Source of the DNA: DATNPH01 sp036703315
GTDB taxonomy: Bacteria; Cyanobacteriota; Cyanobacteriia; Cyanobacteriales; Coleofasciculaceae
Reading direction: 5' to 3'
Length of the DNA stretch: 33,564 bases
Assembly (NCBI GenBank): GCA_036703315.1
Contig: DATNPH010000195.1
Span: forward strand, 1 to 33,564
Position 1 is the first letter of the stretch. The number at the start of each line of letters is the position of its first letter. Under the pieces are notes generated by a model. The model was not told where the DNA came from and ran no database searches. It was given only the letters and a program-made list of their open reading frames with translations. The translations under genes were made by a program, and so were the position numbers. Positions 16,773 to 24,976 of this stretch are shown here, piece by piece.

Positions 16773-17327
16773 TTAACGCCTCACTGATTTCGCCATGTAA
16801 ATGTCTGGCTTTCCCAACCCGTTGGCATCAGGTATCACCCCAACAATAACAAAACCGCACTTCTGGTAAAACTCAAAGGGATGACCTCGCAAGTTTTCTA
16901 TCGTTGCAATATGTTCAAAAACATTAGGGTAGAGATTGACACCTGAAAGCGTTGTCATATCATCTTCATCATCCGTACCTAGCCAGAGAGTAAAACCACC
17001 ACGTTCTCTAACTTGCTCTTCTAGGTCAGTTACAAGCGCTCTTCCAATTCCCTTTCCTCGACAGTCTGAACGTACCACCAAAGGATGGAGTTCCCATACA
17101 TTCCCGTTGTAGTGCCTGATACCACCAATCCATCCCAAAACAGTACCCGTGTCATCAACTGCAACTCGGCTAATTCGGTCTGTTACAAACAATTCTTGCA
17201 CCTCTGCCAAAGCACTATCGAGATCAGGCCAAGCATTCGACCAATGCTCTTGGAACCCTTCAACTAACAAAGCCGCTGCCTGTTGAATGACTGTTTCAGC
17301 TTCTGGATGCAGATCGATAATTTGCAT
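16773..17327 (-). CDS. AAC(6')-Ii-like aminoglycoside 6'-N-acetyltransferase
   Basis: This 184-residue GNAT enzyme starts at ATG 17325-17327. It closely resembles the chromosomal AAC(6')-Ii type known from Enterococcus rather than generic GNATs. Shared landmarks are WELHPLVV (78-85), the acetyl-CoA loop CRGKGIGRAL (89-98), LGTDDEDDMTTLSGVNLY (116-133), the phrase ENLRGHPFEFYQKCGF (144-159) and GVIPDANGLGKPDIYMAKS near the end. Those enzymes transfer acetyl from acetyl-CoA to the 6'-amine of aminoglycosides, and may have other cellular substrates. Whether this protein confers resistance cannot be told from sequence. It is followed upstream by a second, broken GNAT sequence. The comparison was made from memory without alignment software. 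Confidence 0.85.
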   Translation of the reverse strand: MQIIDLHPEAETVIQQAAALLVEGFQEHWSNAWPDLDSALAEVQELFVTDRISRVAVDDTGTVLGWIGGIRHYNGNVWELHPLVVRSDCRGKGIGRALVTDLEEQVRERGGFTLWLGTDDEDDMTTLSGVNLYPNVFEHIATIENLRGHPFEFYQKCGFVIVGVIPDANGLGKPDIYMAKSVRR

Positions 17328-17400
17328 AATGCTATTTTTAGTAATCCTTGCACGAGAGAACCGTTAGTCTTGCACTCATTTTAGAGCCTTAGTTAATAGG

Positions 17401-17577
17401 CTATCTCAACATTTTTGTCATCTTTATATGAAGAATTCCTGCTTCATGAAAAAATTCCCCTACTTGCTCAAATCCAATCTTTTGATAAAGTCCTTTTACG
17501 TATTCTTGAGAATGAATTACTACTTGCTCAATGTTTTTTTGAAAGGATAGTAGGAAGCTCGCTATGCGATCGCTCAA
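17401..17577 (-). pseudogene. C-terminal fragment of a GNAT acetyltransferase
   Basis: The minus-strand frame is open from after a stop at 17578-17580 to TAG 17401-17403, giving 58 residues. It includes IEQVVIHSQEYVKGLYQKIG, then FEQVGEFFHEAGILHIKM, which is the standard final third of a GNAT enzyme (the HAQ..A..FY.KLGF...G..F.EAGI.H..M pattern). The N-terminal acetyl-CoA-binding part is missing and no start is evident, so this is a truncated remnant. It lies next to the intact AAC(6')-Ii-like gene and to one arm of the 23-bp inverted repeat, so the truncation may come from element insertion. Confidence 0.75.
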
Positions 17578-17641
17578 TTATTTGAGTATCAAATCATAGA
17601 GGCACGAAGAAAAGTCATCCAAGTGGTAAAGCCGGCAGATC

Positions 17642-17664
17642 TAGCAATCCTATTTGAATTACAA
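17642..17664 (+). repeat. Left arm of a perfect 23-bp inverted repeat
   Basis: The 23 bases starting TAGCAATCCTATTTG and ending ATTACAA are the exact reverse complement of 18360-18382. The arms enclose 741 bp with the truncated kinase and the IS630 fragment. Just inside, further partial similarity (GTCATGGTAC against CACATAGTAC) suggests longer, decayed arms. Confidence 0.8.
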
Positions 17665-17770
17665 AGTCATGGTACTGTTGTACTGACGTTATGATGCTCC
17701 GATATACCTATGGCGCAAGCTGCTTTTTTTTTGGCGATCGCTCTCATTTTTCAGTTTAGTGAACAATACA

Positions 17771-18238
17771 ATGGTAAAACATATCAGTGGCTGGATTATT
17801 GAAGGAGTTGTAGCTTCTGGTAAAACCACATTTCTTAAAGAGCTACAACAGATATTGGCTAATAGACATCCTGGCAGAACAAAGGTTTGCATTAGCGAAC
17901 ATTACACTGAACGTATCCTAGAAGATAAGAAAACCAAGCGCTCCCTGACAGCACGAGCCGCAATTGACTTAGCCTATAATATTGTTGATAAATTGGAAGG
18001 TATTGCCTCTTGGAAATCTGAAAGTAAATTCTGTCAGAACGAAGGTAATGCGGTTATTGACTCTACTCTAGAAAGGTTTTTAGGGAGTCATTACGCCAAT
18101 TTAAAAACAATGAATCTATGGTATTCAAATTCTCAAGATGAATCCAGAATCATAGATATTTATAATCGTTTATTCGAATTGGGGTTGAACTTCTGGGACT
18201 TCTTCCAACTCACATCGGCGGTTGCCAGCAACGCATAA
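17771..18238 (+). pseudogene. Truncated P-loop kinase joined to antisense IS630 DNA
   Basis: ATG 17771 (or GTG 17759) opens a frame of 155-159 codons. The first about 138 residues look like a nucleoside or dTMP-type kinase: Walker A GVVASGKTT near residues 11-19, a RAAIDLAYNIVDKLEG helix, and VIDSTLERFLGSHYANLK, which could be the DR(S/Y)-type substrate segment. The last residues (FWDFFQLTSAVASNA) are not kinase: the same bases read on the other strand encode the conserved SKQSYYALL...SWKKSQ of an IS630 transposase. The kinase therefore lost its C-terminal half, including the region where a LID would be expected, at a junction near 18180. Activity is unlikely. Confidence 0.75.
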
Positions 18239-18351
18239 TAGCTCTGTTTGGATTGATAAATCACCCCATGGTGTTCATCCAAATAGGTGACCAATTCCTC
18301 GAAGTGCAAACACTTGTTTGTCTTCAACCAGTCCCGAGTTTCCGTAGCGTA
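18181..18351 (-). mobile_element. IS630-family transposase fragment
   Basis: The minus strand is open for 57 codons after a TAG at 18352-18354. It reads TETRDWLKTNKCLHFEEL, VTYLDEHHGVIYQSKQSYY and ALLATADVSWKKSQKFNP, the mid-protein segment of cyanobacterial IS630 transposases. The HTH N-terminus and the DDE catalytic part are both absent. The fragment ends where the truncated kinase begins, and its other end is 8 bases from the right 23-bp repeat arm. Confidence 0.8.
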
Positions 18352-18359
18352 CTATGTGC

Positions 18360-18382
18360 TTGTAATTCAAATAGGATTGCTA
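18360..18382 (-). repeat. Right arm of the perfect 23-bp inverted repeat
   Basis: Exact reverse complement of 17642-17664. It may be the end of a decayed insertion sequence or a dispersed repeat present twice in opposite orientation. Confidence 0.8.
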
Positions 18383-18519
18383 CACTAACTCCAAGTGGTA
18401 AGTCGCAACTCATTAATTGAACGTTTTTACAATGCGAAGCACGATAGAGCATTTATTCTTTGCTTCATTGCTTTGGTAGCTGTTGCGTAACCGTCATCTG
18501 CACCATCAACAAGCAGACT

Positions 18520-20295
18520 TCAGCACGATAGTCTTGAATTATTATTCAGCCGTCCGCTCTCGCTGCCATTGTGCCGCACTCGCCAAAGTTGTCCTGGTGC
18601 GAACGCCTTATCCAGATAACTTTTCTCATCCTTAAGAGCTTTGCATACTTGTTTAGAGGGGCGAAACACCAGTGGTTCAGAATAGCTTTGGAGAGGCGCT
18701 AAATTTGGGGGTTTGCTCAGCAGTAACAACCGAACATTTTCATCTAGTTCATAGCTTAGAGAAATTAAATCTCCTGTATTGGTGAAGTCATCGCCAATAT
18801 CACTCAGGACAAGTGGATAATTTGTGCGATCGCGAAGCGCTGCTGTGTTTGCGTAAGCAGACGCTCCTAGCGTCGCTAACGCTGCGCTAAGGTGCGGAGC
18901 AGCAAAGCGCAGATCGCCTCTTGTTCCATCTGTATTAATTATCTTTGCTACTTCCATATTAAAATAACTCAAATCCTTGTCCCACCAGGTATTAGAGAAA
19001 GTCCTAACCGTACAAGAGGCAATACTACCTGTGAGTAACAAAGCCATCACACCTCGCCAAAACAATTGCCCAACCAGAAGTTTATGAGCCAGTAAATAAG
19101 CGACGGCTAATTGCACACCAGGATAGCAGGAAATAAGATAGCGTGTTACGGCAGAGCGCTTCCCTCCATACAGCACATCTGGCAGAGCCAACATCAAAAA
19201 TGGCACAAAAATTGTTGTTAGGATGAACAGCCAGGTTTTCCGGTTAGTCTGGCGGCAGACTGTGTAAATTGCCGCAGCAATTAATAGCACTACAGGCAGT
19301 CTCAATAAATAAGTCCAGACATTGTCAAACCCAACCTCTAAATCGAAAAACAGACATGTAAAGCTAAGTATCCACAGCTTCACGAGGTAAAGCAAACCTA
19401 CCAATAGTGTCGTCCAGTCGGTTGTATCGGAAAAGCGTTGATAATGAGTCTTGATTACAACTAGCCAAGGACTGTACAAGATGAATGCCCCTAGTACTGC
19501 CAATAAATACTGCCAGAACAGATAGCTTTGCCTCCACCAAGTGACTAATCTTTGTGTTTCCGGTTTGGGAGAGCCAAACGGTAGACTCAACAACAGTACA
19601 TAAACGCCCTGAGCAATTAGTGTTAAACCAAAAATAGGCTGCGTATACAAGCCTAAGGCACTCCCTAGGGAATATAGCACCCAGTTTTGCCAAGTTGGCG
19701 ATGCCTGCGGCGGTTCGCGTAGCGAGCATCGCACAGCTCTTAGCAGCGAAAAACTACTACAAATCACCGCTACCGTCAGCAAACTATACTGTCGTGCCGT
19801 CTGCGCAAACAAAACATCAAAGGGAGATAGAGCCAAAAGTACTGTTGCTAGCAATGCCACGAACCGTGAGCCAAATAGTTCTAACCCCAACCCATACATT
19901 AAAGGCAATCCTAGAAGACTAAGCAGAGCTGGCAAACTGCGCGATGCCGTCAAGGAACTGCCAAACATCTGCATCCAGAAACGAGCCATTAAAAAGTAGA
20001 GAGGCGGATGTTGTGGATCTTCAACAGCTAGAGAGTTAAGGGTATCGTTAGCTGTGCTTCCTGGCTTTATCCGCTGAAACTTCTGTAACTCCTGTGCGGC
20101 AACAATCCTGTTCTGAAAAAGTTCTTGATCAATTTCCTGACGGGTAAAGCCAGCCGCCCGTATAGACGTGTAAACTTCATCATGCCAGTAGACTTTGTAA
20201 TCCAAGTTGGCAAAGCGAAAAAAGATACCGAGTAGCAATAGGACAACTATTAAACTCGGAAACAGCACTGTCGTCGTCGAGGCATACTTCGCCAT
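18520..20295 (-). CDS. GT39/GT83-type polytopic membrane glycosyltransferase
   Basis: The 591-residue protein starts at ATG 20293-20295. It has the layout of PMT/ArnT-like enzymes, which use lipid-linked sugars at the outer face of the inner membrane. The first span is followed by WHDEVYT with the expected catalytic acidic pair D39-E40; a periplasmic loop then ends with DPQHPPLYFLMARFW (H96). Around ten more hydrophobic segments lie between 105 and 420. A soluble C-terminal part (about 430-591) follows. Two GC-rich palindromic repeats lie inside the frame, encoding CSLREPPQASP near residue 190 and the Ala-rich APHLSAALATLGASAYA stretch near residue 465. Acceptor and sugar are unknown. No other envelope-synthesis gene is adjacent. 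Confidence 0.8.
   Translation of the reverse strand: MAKYASTTTVLFPSLIVVLLLLGIFFRFANLDYKVYWHDEVYTSIRAAGFTRQEIDQELFQNRIVAAQELQKFQRIKPGSTANDTLNSLAVEDPQHPPLYFLMARFWMQMFGSSLTASRSLPALLSLLGLPLMYGLGLELFGSRFVALLATVLLALSPFDVLFAQTARQYSLLTVAVICSSFSLLRAVRCSLREPPQASPTWQNWVLYSLGSALGLYTQPIFGLTLIAQGVYVLLLSLPFGSPKPETQRLVTWWRQSYLFWQYLLAVLGAFILYSPWLVVIKTHYQRFSDTTDWTTLLVGLLYLVKLWILSFTCLFFDLEVGFDNVWTYLLRLPVVLLIAAAIYTVCRQTNRKTWLFILTTIFVPFLMLALPDVLYGGKRSAVTRYLISCYPGVQLAVAYLLAHKLLVGQLFWRGVMALLLTGSIASCTVRTFSNTWWDKDLSYFNMEVAKIINTDGTRGDLRFAAPHLSAALATLGASAYANTAALRDRTNYPLVLSDIGDDFTNTGDLISLSYELDENVRLLLLSKPPNLAPLQSYSEPLVFRPSKQVCKALKDEKSYLDKAFAPGQLWRVRHNGSESGRLNNNSRLSC
18826..18916. repeat. GC-rich palindrome cluster inside the GT39 gene
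   Basis: Starting at a HIP1 site, this run contains short inverted pairs such as GACGC/GCGTC around TCCTA and repeated AGCGC/GCGCT units. Its composition differs sharply from the surrounding coding DNA, but the reading frame stays open and encodes an Ala-rich insert. Confidence 0.55.
19698..19732. repeat. Short palindromic repeat inside the GT39 gene
   Basis: GCGATGC (19698-19704) and GCATCGC (19726-19732) bracket a GC-rich core with TTCGCGTAGCGA. The type resembles dispersed palindromes known from cyanobacterial genomes. It is in frame and falls in a loop between membrane spans. Confidence 0.6.
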
Positions 20296-21034
20296 AGCTG
20301 GGAAAGTGATGAAACTGATAGAGCAACTGATAGAGTACTAGATTGCACAGTAGCCGGAAAACTCAACAAAATATTAATTTGATGAGTACATTACTGAGCG
20401 CTAAAACAACTTCTATTTCCCTCCTTTTTCAAGGAGGGTAGGGGCGAGCGCCTTAGAATTAGGCAGTATTGCTCTTGATCTTGACTTTATAAATCATCTG
20501 TTAGTCTCAATTTTCTGAACAAACAGTCTCTATTGTGTAATTCCGTTTTTGCGTGATTTTCTGACGCAAGGAAGGAGAAAGATTAAAGATAAATCACTAT
20601 AACTCTCAGTTATCTTAGTTTTTGTCAGGGAGCGATCGCTTTTCAAATCGCTTCCTCCAACCTCAAGACTAAATAGCGTACCTACCTTACTAGGGTGAAG
20701 CCGTATTTATCACCCATTCGGGTGAATCAAACGGGTGAGAAAAAAGGCAAGGTGAAAGTGTACCCTTAAAACCACAGACTATCGTTTCTCAAGTAAAACT
20801 TAGTCAGCCTACAAATAAACCAAATTACGCCTTGTTAAGCGTTTGTGTCTTCTCTATCAATTTTTAGCTGACACTTGCCTAATTCGGTGCATAAGTAAAC
20901 CTTGGTTTTACCGATTAGATATGTAGAAGCGCCCACTTGACTGACATTTTCTTCTTAACTGTATTTTATTCACTTTGTCAATCCAGAAGTCCTAAAGATA
21001 ACCTAACGATCGCTTTCACAAGAGGTAAAGTCCA
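20296..21034. other. Long intergenic region between the GT39 and GTPase genes
   Basis: No gene is seen on either strand. Hairpins: CCCTCCTT/AAGGAGGG (20419-20438), GGAGCGAT with ATCGCTTCC around 20630-20655, and TCACCC/GGGTGA (20710-20725). A further ACGGGTGAGAAAAAA follows and could pair with the CACCC in place of the GGGTGA, so two exclusive folds are possible. The promoters of both divergent genes must lie here. Confidence 0.45.
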
Positions 21035-21604
21035 ATGGATATAATGCGCTTGATTGTTACAGGAGCTGCGGGCACTGGGAAATCTAGTTTAGTTCGTTCT
21101 GTCAGTGATATCAAAGTGGCAGACACTGAGCTTCAAGCCACAGATCAAACCTCATTACTCAAACAACACATCGCAATTGCCCTCGACTATGGTCGAGTCA
21201 ACCTCCGCCCCAACATAGCGATGCATCTCTATGGCACTCCAGGTGCGGTGAGATTTGATTTCGTCTGGGATCTTTTGATGCGTCGGGCTCATGCTTGCTT
21301 TGTGCTGGTTGCAGCTGATCGACCCGGCGATTTTCACAATACCAGTCGGTTGCTCAATTTCATAGAAGCGCGGGTAAAAATCCCCGTGCTAATTGGTCTA
21401 ACTCATACAGACTGCCTAAACGCTTGGTCTCAAGAGGATGTAGCTATTGCCTTAGGGTACCCAACTCGGAAAAAACAACCGACGATAGTGAAAGTGAATC
21501 CGACCCAAAAATCTTCTGTAGTTAAGGCTTTGATAACTCTGGTTGAGCAGTACTCTTCCATAGAAGCCGTTGGTTGCCGTCCTAAAAGACCAGTAGCCGC
21601 TTGA
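21035..21604 (+). CDS. Small Ras-like GTPase (MglA/COG2229-like)
   Basis: This 189-residue protein starts at ATG 21035, with AGAGG about 10 bases upstream; a second ATG at 21044 is also possible. The P-loop is VTGAAGTGKSSLV (8-20). The switch II region reads HLYGTPGAVRFDFVWDLL, where LYGTPG replaces the usual DxxG. The G4 motif is THTD (NKxD in Ras), and SS after the QK near residue 152 may be G5. These features fit the bacterial COG2229/MglA-type GTPases, often tied to roadblock proteins, polarity or gliding; no partner is nearby. Nucleotide specificity with THTD needs testing. The gene is followed 14 bases later by a MITE and then by a terminator, so it appears to be transcribed alone. Confidence 0.8.
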   Translation: MDIMRLIVTGAAGTGKSSLVRSVSDIKVADTELQATDQTSLLKQHIAIALDYGRVNLRPNIAMHLYGTPGAVRFDFVWDLLMRRAHACFVLVAADRPGDFHNTSRLLNFIEARVKIPVLIGLTHTDCLNAWSQEDVAIALGYPTRKKQPTIVKVNPTQKSSVVKALITLVEQYSSIEAVGCRPKRPVAA

Positions 21605-21618
21605 GGATTTATATAGTA

Positions 21619-21769
21619 GACCTCTTGCAAAAATACAAAGAACCCCTCCCCAATCCTCACTAAAGCTCCGGTCCCCGAAACGGAGAGGGAGTAAGATTGC
21701 CTCCCCCCGAAACGGGGGGACTGAGCCAGAGCTTTAGTGAGGAGGTCAATTCGACTTTTGCAAGAGGTC
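21619..21769. mobile_element. Second MITE with TA target duplication
   Basis: GACCTCTTGCAAAA (21619-21632) and TTTTGCAAGAGGTC (21756-21769) are perfect 14-bp terminal inverted repeats, flanked by TA on both sides (21617-21618, 21770-21771). The 151-bp body carries CCTCACTAAAGCTCCGGT, found also in the MITE at 9494-9645, and its near-inverse GAGCTTTAGTGAGG. Inner CCCCGAAACGG and CCCCCGAAACGGGGGGA blocks are also palindromic. There is no transposase. It sits between the GTPase stop and the gene's probable terminator. Confidence 0.85.
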
Positions 21770-21813
21770 TAGTGAACTGAATTATCAAAATGTCTGACAC
21801 AACTCAAGCAAGA

Positions 21814-21846
21814 AAGCTCACCCTCTAGAAGGAGTGGGCTTTTTTG
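21814..21846 (+). terminator. Intrinsic terminator downstream of the GTPase gene
   Basis: AGCTCACCCT pairs with AGGAGTGGGCT (one mismatch, one G-T pair) and is followed by six T residues. The MITE separates it from the gene it probably serves. Confidence 0.7.
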
Positions 21847-22051
21847 TTGATTACTATCAGCGCTCTAATGTGCGGGAACCAAGATGCACGCTCACAACTT
21901 GTATCTCCAGGCAGTGATAGGGCTTCGGCAAACTCATTAAAATCGAGAAATTTAAACACTTGGCTTCTTGGTGGGGAATACTGCCAAAGGACATATCTGC
22001 TGAAATCCGTTTGAAATTGGAAATCTTCACCGTTTAATTTGAACTTTGAGA

Positions 22052-24817
22052 ATGAACTTGATAAACAAGTGGAACAGGGAGCGCTCTTGGCTTTTGTCCT
22101 ATAGTCTTGCCATCCTGACAGTTATCCTAGCGGTGCTGCTGACGCTGCAACTCTGGTCGCTATTACACAGTACCCCTACCTTACTGTTTTTTGCCTGCGT
22201 GATGTTCAGCTCCTGGTATGGCGGTTTAGGACCAGGTCTAGTTGCCACTGTCTTGTCTGTCTTTTCTCTAGACTACTTTTTGCTACCTCCAGTCTTTGCG
22301 CTGAGCTATGCTTCGGCTGACATCTTGCGATTAAGCGTGTTTATAGTGATCGCATTGCTGACCAGCTGGCTCAATGCTAGACGTATACAGGTGGAGGAGG
22401 AACTGCGAGAAACTGAAAAGCGCTTGCGCTTGATAGTAGAGGGAGTGAAGGATTATGGATTTTTCACAATAGACCCGAATGGATACGTTATTAGTTGGAA
22501 TCAAGGGACAGCAGGCATTACGGGTTATCAAGCCAACGAAATCCTTGGTCAGCATATTTCCCGCTTCTACACAGTCGAAGACATAGAGCAGAACAAACCC
22601 CAACATGGGCTACAGGTAGCAGCAACCCAAGGGCAATTCGAGGATGAAGGCTGGCGTATCCGTAAAGACGGGACTAGGTACTGGGCTTATGTGGTGACTA
22701 CAGCTTTGCGAGACGAGGCGGGAAATCTGCAAGGCTTCTCAAAAATGACAAACGACATCACCAAGCGCAAACAGGCTGAAGAGTTGGCACAGAAATGGGC
22801 ACATCTTTTTGAAAATGCCGAATGGGGAGTCGTGGTTGGCAGTGCTGATGGTAAAACCATGGAGATGATGAATCCTGCCTTTGCCAAAATGCATGGATAC
22901 ACAGTGGAGGAACTCACAGGTAAGCCCATCATGAATGTATTTGCCTCTAAGTGCGCTGAGCAGCTAAAGGAATACCACCGAATTTGTCACGAGCAAGGTC
23001 ATCATACCTACGAGTCTAAGCATATTCGTAAAAATGGTACCGTTTTCCCAGTCATTATCAACTCGACGGCTGTAAAGGATATAGACGGGAAGCTTCTTTA
23101 CTGTGCCGTGAATATTCAAGACATCACTGAGCGCAAACGAAAGGAGGAGGAGTTATTCGAGAGCGAACAGCGATTTCGTGCCACATTTAATCAGGCAGCT
23201 GTCGGCATTGCCCATGTTGACATTAATGGCAGATGGTTACGGGTCAATCACAAGCTTTGCGATATTGTGGGTTACACCCAGGAAGAACTGCTAGAACGGA
23301 CTTTCCACGAAATTACTTACCCTGAAGACCTCGATAGCGATCTCGAATACGTCCGCCATGTATTGGCATCGAAGATTCAAACCTATTCGTTGGAGAAGCG
23401 CTACATCCGTAAAAACGATTCCCTTGTCTGGATTAATTTGACAGTATCGCTGGTACGCACACAAGAAGGCGAACCGAATTATTTTATTTCTGTGATTGAA
23501 GATATTTCAAAGCGCAAGCAAGCTGAAGCAGAAATCCAGCAACTCAATGAGACTCTAGAAAATCGCGTTAAGGAGCGCACAATTGAGCTAAGCGTTGCCA
23601 ATGAGAAACTGCTCAGTGAGATACAAGAGCGTGAGCAAGCACAGGAGGCACTGCGCGAAAGCGAAAAACGCTACCGACAAATTGTAGAATTTAGCCCTAA
23701 TGCCATCGTTATCCATAACGGTGAGCAGATAGTCTTTGTCAATAGCGCAGCCGTGAAGATTTTCGCTGCAACAAATCCCCAAGAACTGATTGGCAGACGA
23801 GTACTAGATTTTGTGCATCTAGATTATCGAGAAGTTGTCAAAGAGCGGCTACAACAGCTCATCGCACAGAAGAAAGAAACAACCCTGCTTGAACAAAAGT
23901 TGCTCAGATTGGATGGAACTGTTACCGATATAGAGGTGGCGGCAATTCCCTTTACCTACCAGAATCAGCCATCTGCTCTCGTAGTTGTCCGTGACATTAG
24001 CGATGCCGTGGCGGCGGCGGCGCAACGCAAACATGCAGAAGAACAACTCCGTCAGTCTCTAGAGAAAGAAAGAGAACTTAGTGAACTCAAATCTCGCATC
24101 ATAACCACTATTTCCCACGAGTACCGCACCCCACTGACCAGTATCCTATCTTCCGCTGAATTACTCGAACATTACAGTCACAAATGGTCACAGGAGAAAA
24201 AACTTACTCATCTCCATCGCATTCAGATAAGCAGCAAACACCTGAGTAACTTAGTTAGTGACGTGTTATTCATCGGCAAAGCTGAGACCGACACATTAGA
24301 ATTCAACCCCATATCATTAGATTTGGAACAATTCTGTCAGGAGCTGGTAGAACAGATGCAACTGGCTGTGTCTAACCACACAACTATTACCTTTTCCCAT
24401 CAAGGCATCTGCAACGACGCCTATCTGGATGAAAGACTTCTACGACAAATTCTGACTAATTTGCTCTCGAATGCTATTAAATATTCTCCCCAAGGTGGAA
24501 CAGTTCGGTTTGACATTGAGTGTCTTGCACATGTCGCCACGCTGAGGATTCAAGACGCAGGTATTGGTATTCCAGTAATAGACCAGGAACGACTATTTGA
24601 GTTTTTTCATCGAGGCAGTAATGTCGGCACAGTCGCTGGTACAGGGCTTGGATTGGCTATTGTGAAAAAGTGTGTGGACTTGCATAGAGGTCAGATTGCC
24701 GTAGACAGTGTTCTAGATGTGGGAACGACGTTTACTCTCATGCTGCCATTAAATTCCTCTGTTTCCTTAGTCGAAACAAAGGCTGAAGGGCAAAGTGGAG
24801 AATTGCAGTTACATTAA
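22052..24817 (+). CDS. Sensor histidine kinase: DUF4118 membrane module, four PAS, HisKA, HATPase
   Basis: I place the start at ATG 22052 (921 residues); a TTG six bases earlier is possible. Residues 12-112 form the DUF4118 membrane module known from KdpD-like kinases, with about four spans and the FFACVMFSSWYGGLGPGLVAT signature. Four PAS domains follow, starting near residues 124 (LIVEGVKDYG), 250 (LFENAEWGV), 372 (TFNQAAVGI) and 551 (IVEFSPNAI), with PAC-type ends such as NDITKRKQAEE. A coiled coil lies between PAS 3 and 4. HisKA has ISHEYRTPLTS with H689, and the ATPase domain has LLSNAIKYSP, DAGIGIP and GTGLGLAIVKK. There is no receiver domain and no partner regulator beside it. The signal is unknown; no haem or flavin residue stands out. 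Confidence 0.92.
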   Translation: MNLINKWNRERSWLLSYSLAILTVILAVLLTLQLWSLLHSTPTLLFFACVMFSSWYGGLGPGLVATVLSVFSLDYFLLPPVFALSYASADILRLSVFIVIALLTSWLNARRIQVEEELRETEKRLRLIVEGVKDYGFFTIDPNGYVISWNQGTAGITGYQANEILGQHISRFYTVEDIEQNKPQHGLQVAATQGQFEDEGWRIRKDGTRYWAYVVTTALRDEAGNLQGFSKMTNDITKRKQAEELAQKWAHLFENAEWGVVVGSADGKTMEMMNPAFAKMHGYTVEELTGKPIMNVFASKCAEQLKEYHRICHEQGHHTYESKHIRKNGTVFPVIINSTAVKDIDGKLLYCAVNIQDITERKRKEEELFESEQRFRATFNQAAVGIAHVDINGRWLRVNHKLCDIVGYTQEELLERTFHEITYPEDLDSDLEYVRHVLASKIQTYSLEKRYIRKNDSLVWINLTVSLVRTQEGEPNYFISVIEDISKRKQAEAEIQQLNETLENRVKERTIELSVANEKLLSEIQEREQAQEALRESEKRYRQIVEFSPNAIVIHNGEQIVFVNSAAVKIFAATNPQELIGRRVLDFVHLDYREVVKERLQQLIAQKKETTLLEQKLLRLDGTVTDIEVAAIPFTYQNQPSALVVVRDISDAVAAAAQRKHAEEQLRQSLEKERELSELKSRIITTISHEYRTPLTSILSSAELLEHYSHKWSQEKKLTHLHRIQISSKHLSNLVSDVLFIGKAETDTLEFNPISLDLEQFCQELVEQMQLAVSNHTTITFSHQGICNDAYLDERLLRQILTNLLSNAIKYSPQGGTVRFDIECLAHVATLRIQDAGIGIPVIDQERLFEFFHRGSNVGTVAGTGLGLAIVKKCVDLHRGQIAVDSVLDVGTTFTLMLPLNSSVSLVETKAEGQSGELQLH

Positions 24818-24976
24818 TACACACTGTTGGCAGTGTTGAGCATCCACGGTTAGGATTGAGCCAATCTCAAAGTCAGAGGCGATCGCTCTTTTGGGGTTGG
24901 AGTGCGACCTCTGGTGTAGAGGCAATTCTGGCTAAATTCAATCATAAACAGCGGCTCAAAATGTAGGAGAAAGCTT

